A program made the position numbers and the translations under genes. The notes below the pieces were generated by a model. That model made no database searches. It had not been told where the DNA came from and saw nothing but the letters and a program-made list of their open reading frames with translations. This document shows positions 49,134 through 56,529 of a stretch of DNA of 56,529 nt, piece after piece. This stretch comes from Hirudo medicinalis (Eukaryota; Annelida; Clitellata; Hirudinida; Hirudinidae). Each line of letters begins with the position of its first letter. Position 1 is the first letter of the stretch. Location: positions 30,864-87,392 of the forward strand of contig MPNW01000043.1 of the NCBI GenBank assembly GCA_011800805.1. The letters are read 5' to 3'.

Positions 49134-50401
49134 TATCAGCTGAACTATCATTTTTCCAAGAAACATTTTATGCATCTCAACTGCCTCCTACTACACAGAA
49201 GGACTATTCTATTGATCCTCTAGTTATATTTCCAGGTAGTGCGAATTCCAATCTTAAGAGATTATTCAAACTTATTGCAACATTGTATGGGCTTCTACTT
49301 ATCATTCTCATTTAGATAGGTTAAACCTTTTACAAAAGCATATTATTTGAATTGTTTTCTTGTTACCATTTTTATCTCCAACTAAGTCAACTTTGTTAAC
49401 AATAACCTATTAAACATTCATCAAATCCATATTTTTCAAATTGCACTTTTTATGTTTTCTTATGTTTATAATGCCCTCCCCAAGATATTTACAGGTTTTG
49501 TTTTCTGACAGTAATAACTACAATAACTACTACCTACTCACTAACTAAATACCTACTCACTTTGGTCTTGATGAACACATGAACTTGAGTGCCCTCATTT
49601 GCTAAATCTACTTTCAAACTCTTTTCTATTCAATGTTATGGTCCAAGATTGCACTCTTCAATTCCATTATCAATAAAAGATCAATTTCAATCTTGTCCTG
49701 TTAATATTCTTTATCTGTTGTTTAAAAAGTCTTAGAAGTTGTACATATTGCACAGTATTCTTTAAGTAGTTCATTTGTTTACTTTTGTTCTTATGGTGCC
49801 TACAAGTAATGTGTTAATGAGGGTCAGTCTGATAGCAAAAGCGTGCGTTTCCTTAAGGCTGACCCTTGAGTTATTTTATTTGGGTTCTTGTGTTGCTTTG
49901 GTGTTTGTTATTGCAGTGCTTGGTTGAATAAAATTGCTCAATCAAAAAAAAAGCATAAATGCATTTTCTGGAGACTGCAACTATTATGGAATCTGAATAC
50001 AAGTAGCTTTAACAAAAACATGCCTTTTTCCTCCACTTCTTCATGTCAAGTTTTCATTTCTCTGACCTCTCATGGAAGCTCTCACTGTGCCTGAGCTGAC
50101 CTAGCAAATGTTTGACTCAAAGAACGTGATGGCTTTCTATTATCCTCCCCACGGTTGCTACCTGGTAGTATCAGAAGAATTATGTCCATGAAGGAGGTTG
50201 ACGAACATCTAAACATCTAGAACCAGAAAAGTAGCTACTTCGTTGAGTGTGACTCAATAATGTGAAGGTTATGGTGATGTCTATTCCCCCAAAGATATTG
50301 AAAATGTCAGCCACATTCGTTTGCAACTCCATTCTCATTTTGCCATACAGGATTTGATTGAAAGAATATCCGAGCAATTCACTGCCACGTTCAGGCGCAA
50401 G
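49134..50401 (+). CDS. Candidate exons of an unidentified or decaying gene
   Basis: Three separated open segments look coding and carry plausible splice borders: 49134-49235 (SAELSFFQETFYASQLPPTT, then QKDYSIDPLVIFP, strong donor CCAG|GTAGTG), 50105-50164 (QMFDSKNVMAFYYPPHGCYL, donor CTG|GTAGTA) and 50268-50401 (YGDVYSPKDIENVSHIRLQL, then HSHFAIQDLIERISEQFTAT, donor CAAG|GTATTC). Phases do not join neatly (1 out of the first, 0 in to the second; 0 out, 1 in to the third), so exons are missing or the gene is broken. No family is recognised. The next gene on this strand begins 1 kb further on. Confidence 0.3.
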
Positions 50402-51407
50402 GTATTCTTGAATTTGCGGGCCGCTATGTTAGGTCAATTTGGTTATGGAAACGCAAAAAAAGGTTTAAAACCCGGGGCTCAAAAAATTGCTGGGCCTAGG
50501 GCAGTTGGCCCCCTCCATCTCCCCTCTCGGCGACCATGGGTATAGATGAGATGGATGTGTATTTTAAAGCTGAGCTGTATTTTGTAATATTATATAAATA
50601 TAAGCAGGCCTAAAAGACCCGAGTATAAAGACTGCCATCATCTGCCATTTTTGACTAATTCAAACAATATTTTTCGTAGTTATATCTTTATCAGTTGAAT
50701 TTTAATTGATTTCAAAAGCATTTTTTACTATTTTCACCTAAATATTTGAAATTAATATTAAATGCAAATATGAAAAAAATCTGAAATTTCCCACTATACA
50801 TATATTTTAAAAGGTAAAGTTGAGTCAAATTTAAATAAGTAATCGTTATTTTGTAGAACCGCTGGGGAAGGTTTCAAAATTTGGTTGATATGTTAAAAAA
50901 CGCGATGAAAATTTAATTATAATTTCATTAATAATTTAAATATAGTTATCAAATAACTTTATTGTGCGTTTTTTTTTTTTTAGATATCAGTCACATTGTT
51001 ACCTTTAACAGGTGATTTTTAATCTATTGAAGTATTTTGAATTGATCAAAATTCCAGTCTTCACAATCATCTGAACGACTAGCTAGTAACTGACCTCAAC
51101 CATGGTCTACCACTGACGATGTTTGATTTGCGGCATCGAAACCCCCGCCTTAATCAGAAATCCATTACTGCTTTAGTTATGTGACTTATGGAAGGATTAT
51201 GATTGATGAGTGAGTGGTAGTAAATACAACTACATAATGTTAAATAAGTTTTTATCTAAACTAATTAAACATTTGAGTTAAATTTAAAAATTATTTAAAT
51301 ATAATGTAATAAAAATGTATGATATTTTATTATCTTTGCTTTATCAATCTACTTTTTGTTCGAAATGTTGTTATTTTTTATCGCGAGCACACTTTTCGAA
51401 TTGCGCT
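50402..51407. other. Intergenic DNA before PPIH
   Basis: The frame at 50402-50545 continues open after a donor site but turns into low-complexity, GC-rich residue. The rest is AT-rich; the PPIH promoter should lie at its right end. Confidence 0.45.
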
Positions 51408-52578
51408 ATGGCTGCAAATGAAAGAACAAATCCTAATAATCCTATAGTGTTCTTTGATATAACCGTCGGAAATACTGTATGTATATACTGTACATGATGA
51501 ATTTCTTACCAATTCATGCTATCTAATGGATGCTTTATCTGGTCTTTATAAATTTACCGCAGGAAATTGGACGCATCAAGTTCGAATTGTTCGCCGATAT
51601 TGTGCCAAAAACTGCAGAAAATTTCAGGTTCACATTTAATAACTTTTGTAAAAAAAATTAAAATGAATTTAATTATTGGGTCATGCAAAAATTTCAGGCA
51701 GCTATGTACAGGGGAATATAAGAAAGATGGAGTGCCCACAGGTTATAAAAAGTGTACCTTTCATCGTGTTATCAAGGACTTCATGGTTCAAGGTGGAGAT
51801 TTTGTAAATGTAAGATTGTTCAGCCCAAATAATGTTCATAATGCATTATTCACGTCACAATATTGTTACATTTGTGAATGCGGACAGGGTGATGGAACTG
51901 GACTTAGCAGCATTTATGGGGGCCCATTCCATGATGAGAATTTCAAGTTAAAGCACTCTGGTGCAGGAATTCTCTCGATGGTAAGTTGTCAAGGGTTCAT
52001 CAGTAGTAAGTTATACTTCAGATTTTGTTAGTGATTCCTGTTTTCAAGTTTGCTTGTTTCTTTGCTAATGTAATCTTATGTAAAGAATGTTAAGGTCATT
52101 ATGCTAAGAGCATCCATTTTTGCTTGACATTTTAATATAATGCCTCATTGATTTAAATTAATTCATGTGATGGTGGCTTATATCAAATTGAGGCATCCTT
52201 TTTTTTGAATTGATTGGTTGACATCGATTAAACATTGATTACAAATGCATTGAATAAAATGTCATGCCTCGTAGGTCATGATGATATGAACCATATAAAA
52301 ATATTTTTTCCAATAGGCGAACAGTGGCAAAGACACAAACGGTTGCCAGTTCTTCATCACTTGTGCCAATTGTGACTTTCTAGATGGAAAACATGTTGTA
52401 TTTGGTAATTTGTCAACTTATCACAATATCAAATTCTGCATCATTCTAAACTAATTCCCAAATTCCAGGAAGAGTGATAGATGGTCATTTGGTCCTAAGA
52501 AGAATTGAGAACATACCAACTGGTCCAAACAACAAGCCTAAGATTCCAGTCATTATATCACAATGTGGAGAAATGTAA
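51408..52578 (+). CDS. PPIH: Peptidyl-prolyl cis-trans isomerase H (cyclophilin H)
   Basis: PPIH is the cyclophilin of the U4/U6.U5 spliceosomal snRNP, bound to PRPF4 and PRPF3. Six exons: 51408-51476, 51563-51627, 51698-51809, 51888-51980, 52317-52404, 52469-52578; 178 residues against 177 in human. Nearly every block matches: [111 protein letters not shown] and the C-terminal VISQCGEM. The catalytic Arg of FHRVIKDF and the QGGDF motif are kept. The residue equivalent to CypA Trp121 is Phe134 (CDFLDGKH), where human PPIH has Trp; this should weaken cyclosporin binding without ending isomerase activity. AATAAA lies at 52683. Confidence 0.97.
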
Positions 52579-52682
52579 TGTTTTTTGCAGTGAAAGTTAC
52601 GATTTTAAGGAAAACTGAAAGAAGTACATTTTACTGTCTTGATTTTGAAAATGAGTCATTGTATATTGTGGCTCAAGATAAG

Positions 52683-52688
52683 AATAAA
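52683..52688 (+). terminator. Polyadenylation signal of PPIH
   Basis: AATAAA about 105 bases after the PPIH stop codon. Confidence 0.6.
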
Positions 52689-53783
52689 GGAATAGCTAAC
52701 AGGCATGTTTGTTCTTGAAGTTGTTTAATAATTTTTCCAGTATCTTTTTTGATTAATTTAATCAGTTTTTGGATATCATGAGCTATTCTGTCTGGGTGTC
52801 TGGCCTTCATTGCACATGACAAGGTCCAGATGTTAATGTTAATGTTAATGCATGAAAAATATACACATGCAAACAAATGTGACATGGTTGAAGCTGGGAG
52901 AAATGAATTTTTTGTCATTTTTTCTACAAAACACGGCAGCATTTATATCATTTTTCAAATATAGAATTATGAATGGTAGGGAGAATTTGTATATCTATGA
53001 TAATCCACATAATCCTTCCGTAACTGAGATTGTTAAGGAAAACATTATATTATATTACCTATATAATTATTATATACTATTACCTCTCGCATCCCGAACT
53101 TTCAATTTACCAAGTTTCTCAACTCTTTAACAAGCTTAAAGAAATGCTGATATTGTGTCAATGACTTGCACAGATATCAGAACTTTTTCATAACATTCAT
53201 AATAAAGCAGCAATTTATATTTGAAGACCTACCTTTTTGTTTACTATTTAACCACCTGAGCCTAAATGTAATAACTTTACATAATTGTTCACGATGCTTC
53301 TGACCATATTTGTTCTTTTAGTGATATTATATGGTAATAATATGTTACAGATATATAATGCTATTGTTGATTAATAAAATGACTTAGACTTCATCTTTTT
53401 ATCATTCTTCATTATTTTGGTAAATAGATTTTAAAAAGACACTAGATTAAACACAATATAACTTCAATGACTGAGCTCTTACGAAAAACATTTGACTATG
53501 TTCACATGATGGTGTTAACTATGATCATGACCCGATTGTAACAATTTTACCATATGCAATTACAATAATCATATTGGCAAAAATTGTATAAAAGTAAATG
53601 ATCTTCACAATCATTAATGCCAGTCATATCTTGTGAACAAATTATAAATTCTACAAATTACTGGAAAATACACAGGTGAAATAATCAGGAATTACATAGC
53701 AAAATCATAAAACTGACAAATTGAGAGAAAGTCAGGATGGAGTGACTTGTCACCCAAACCATAACAACAGACATTGATCACCA
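52689..53783. other. Intergenic DNA between the convergent PPIH and TMEM229 genes
   Basis: AT-rich with a short GTTAAT repeat near 52830-52850. ORFs at 52673-52942 (-) and 52852-53130 (+) overlap one another and lack homology. No gene is called. Confidence 0.5.
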
Positions 53784-55200
<1,417 letters not shown>

Positions 55201-55241
55201 TTGGAATTACCACTGTTGTCACTTGGGCTGTCGCGGTTAAT

Positions 55242-56430
55242 GTGAAAGTTGAGTCTCCTTTCTATGTCATCTGCAAAAAGCCTTTCAGTTGCAACAGTGC
55301 ATTGCACAAACATTACGAGCTGAAACATCCAGGTATGGAGCAACCTTCTAAAAAGCGTGGAAGGCCAATTAAGAGCGTAATTATTAAGAAGGACGCAAAG
55401 TGCAGTCTGTGTTTGAAAGCATTTGCCAGCTCCAGGGCAGCCAAGGTTCATGAGACAATAGTCCATCACAATCGTGCAAACGGTTTTGCTGTATTTTCCA
55501 AACGTTGACGGTATGGAGTTTCAAGATTAATTTGTTCAATGGAAATGGAGGTACACATTAAAATTACATGTTGACATTATTGTACATTTATATTTTATAG
55601 GTTTTATGGCTTGGAAAAAAGGAAAAAGATAGAACCATATGTAGGTTTATAAAAAAAAATAAGAGCAAGCCAAAAGAAGAAAGATTTTGAAAAAATATAT
55701 TACTTGTGCCATCAGAGTGGGCGTTTCGTGAGCAAATCAAAGCAAATTAGACACCTAAAAGTACAAGGCTCATGCAACACAGGGAAGAAATACACCTCAT
55801 TCATCAATTTGAAAATCAATTCATCAGGTAGCAACTTTGATAATTGATTGTATACATAAATATGCAGATTTGCATCAAGAAATTTTATAAACAATTTTCA
55901 TAACCAATAAATACTTTGATGGTCTGAATATTATTTGCTGAACAGGATTTGTCACAGTCAATTACTGTCCTGTCCATACTGGACATATTACTGAGATGGC
56001 TCATCTCACAATGAGGCTTGAAGACAGACAAGAATTAGCCAGACATATTGATGAAGGGGTTTCTTTTGATTTTTGATGTCCATTCTGGACAAAATTCAGA
56101 TTACATGCTCAAGCGAACGCATTTCATATATGCACTACATGAGAAAGCAAGACCCATCTTGCAGTCCATACTCTTTGTAAGAGAGATGGAATAGCATGTT
56201 CCAATGATTTAGTGGCCAGACCAGAACTAGCTACTGAGGATTGTCTAGTACAAGCTCAGATGGAGACTCAGATCGTTTTGGCTTCTTTTGATGGGCATTC
56301 AAGTGCCCTCAAACATAAGCTGAAAGTAGGATTCTTTGATAAGCTAAGGTTTCTTGTTTTGTCCTTTGAAAATGAGAAAGATCCAGAGACCGTAGACTGT
56401 GAAAGCTATCGGACGCACACAAACAAAGCG
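55242..56430 (+). pseudogene. Broken zinc-finger, transposase-like gene
   Basis: Pieces in several frames line up in the order of a family of transposon-linked proteins I know from many invertebrate genomes. First, zinc-finger text: a first C2H2-like finger missing one Cys (FYVICKKPF...HKHYELKH), an AT-hook-like KKRGRPIK, and a proper finger CSLCLKAF...HETIVHH, stopping at 55508. Then, in other frames, MAWKK (about 55607), IYYLCHQSGRFVSKSKQIRH and LKVQGSCNTGKK (about 55697-55790), VTVNYCPVHTGHITEMAHLT and RQELARHIDEGVSFD (55950-56076), and SSERISYMHYMRKQD (56103-56150). Stops and frameshifts separate the pieces; some could be introns, but several breaks have no splice sites. It runs to the window edge. 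Confidence 0.6.
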
Positions 56431-56529
56431 AAAAATAATATGATGTACTATACTTACACAAACGATTGACATCTCATTCTCTTGCTAATAAATACGCCAT
56501 TGCAATGCCGTTGTCGCCTTCCTGATGAC

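Noticed and set aside
49829..49869. GGGTCAG/CTGACCC inverted repeat
   Set aside because: A 7-base stem with a loop of about 25 bases is expected by chance; no terminator or RNA role can be argued in animal DNA.

Overview
This is a stretch of nuclear DNA from an animal. It is AT-rich and gene-dense. Genes are split by introns mostly of 60-600 bp with GT-AG borders (two GC-AG cases), and there are AATAAA signals, tRNA-derived SINEs, LTR and other retroelement remnants, and a 146-base assembly gap (25213-25358). The proteins (BET, RNF185, NAA60, FMNL, TTLL4, PPIH, TMEM229) are close to their vertebrate counterparts but each is simpler. That suggests an invertebrate, possibly a deuterostome such as a tunicate; I cannot fix the species. 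Exon joins below were built by hand from splice sites, reading phase and family resemblance, and no transcript was available.

Layout, left to right. A two-bromodomain BET protein lies at 1816-5888 (+). A secreted or membrane-anchored CAP-domain protein follows at 8333-12060 (+), with a TATA box and octamer motif upstream. A small PHD-like zinc protein is at 13603-14291 (+). The ER ubiquitin ligase RNF185 (15459-16660, +) converges on the acetyltransferase NAA60 (17523-19503, -), which carries an antisense SINE in an intron. Next come an unidentified minus-strand gene end (20877-21439), a second SINE, a small unidentified Trp/Tyr/Arg-rich protein (23076-23694, +) and a single-pass SEA-like membrane protein (24079-26483, +). 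An LTR with its polypurine tract is at 26681-26967 (-).

The centre is one large gene, a formin of the FMNL family on the minus strand (28589-39870). All 29 exons could be placed, including the myristoylation start, GTPase-binding/FH3 region, FH1, FH2 and a DAD-like tail. A GC-rich island (about 40990-42070) holds a decayed retroelement. TTLL4, a tubulin polyglutamylase, follows at 43790-48458 (+, 16 exons), then the spliceosomal cyclophilin PPIH (51408-52578, +), a TMEM229 membrane protein (53784-54257, -) and a broken transposase-like gene at the right edge.

The genes look like a random metazoan neighbourhood and not a functional cluster: chromatin reading, ER degradation, Golgi N-terminal acetylation, actin assembly, tubulin modification and splicing. 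The least explained material is the PHD-like protein, the 20877-21439 gene, the 23076-23694 gene, the SEA-like receptor, and candidate exons near 43.0 kb and 49.1-50.4 kb.
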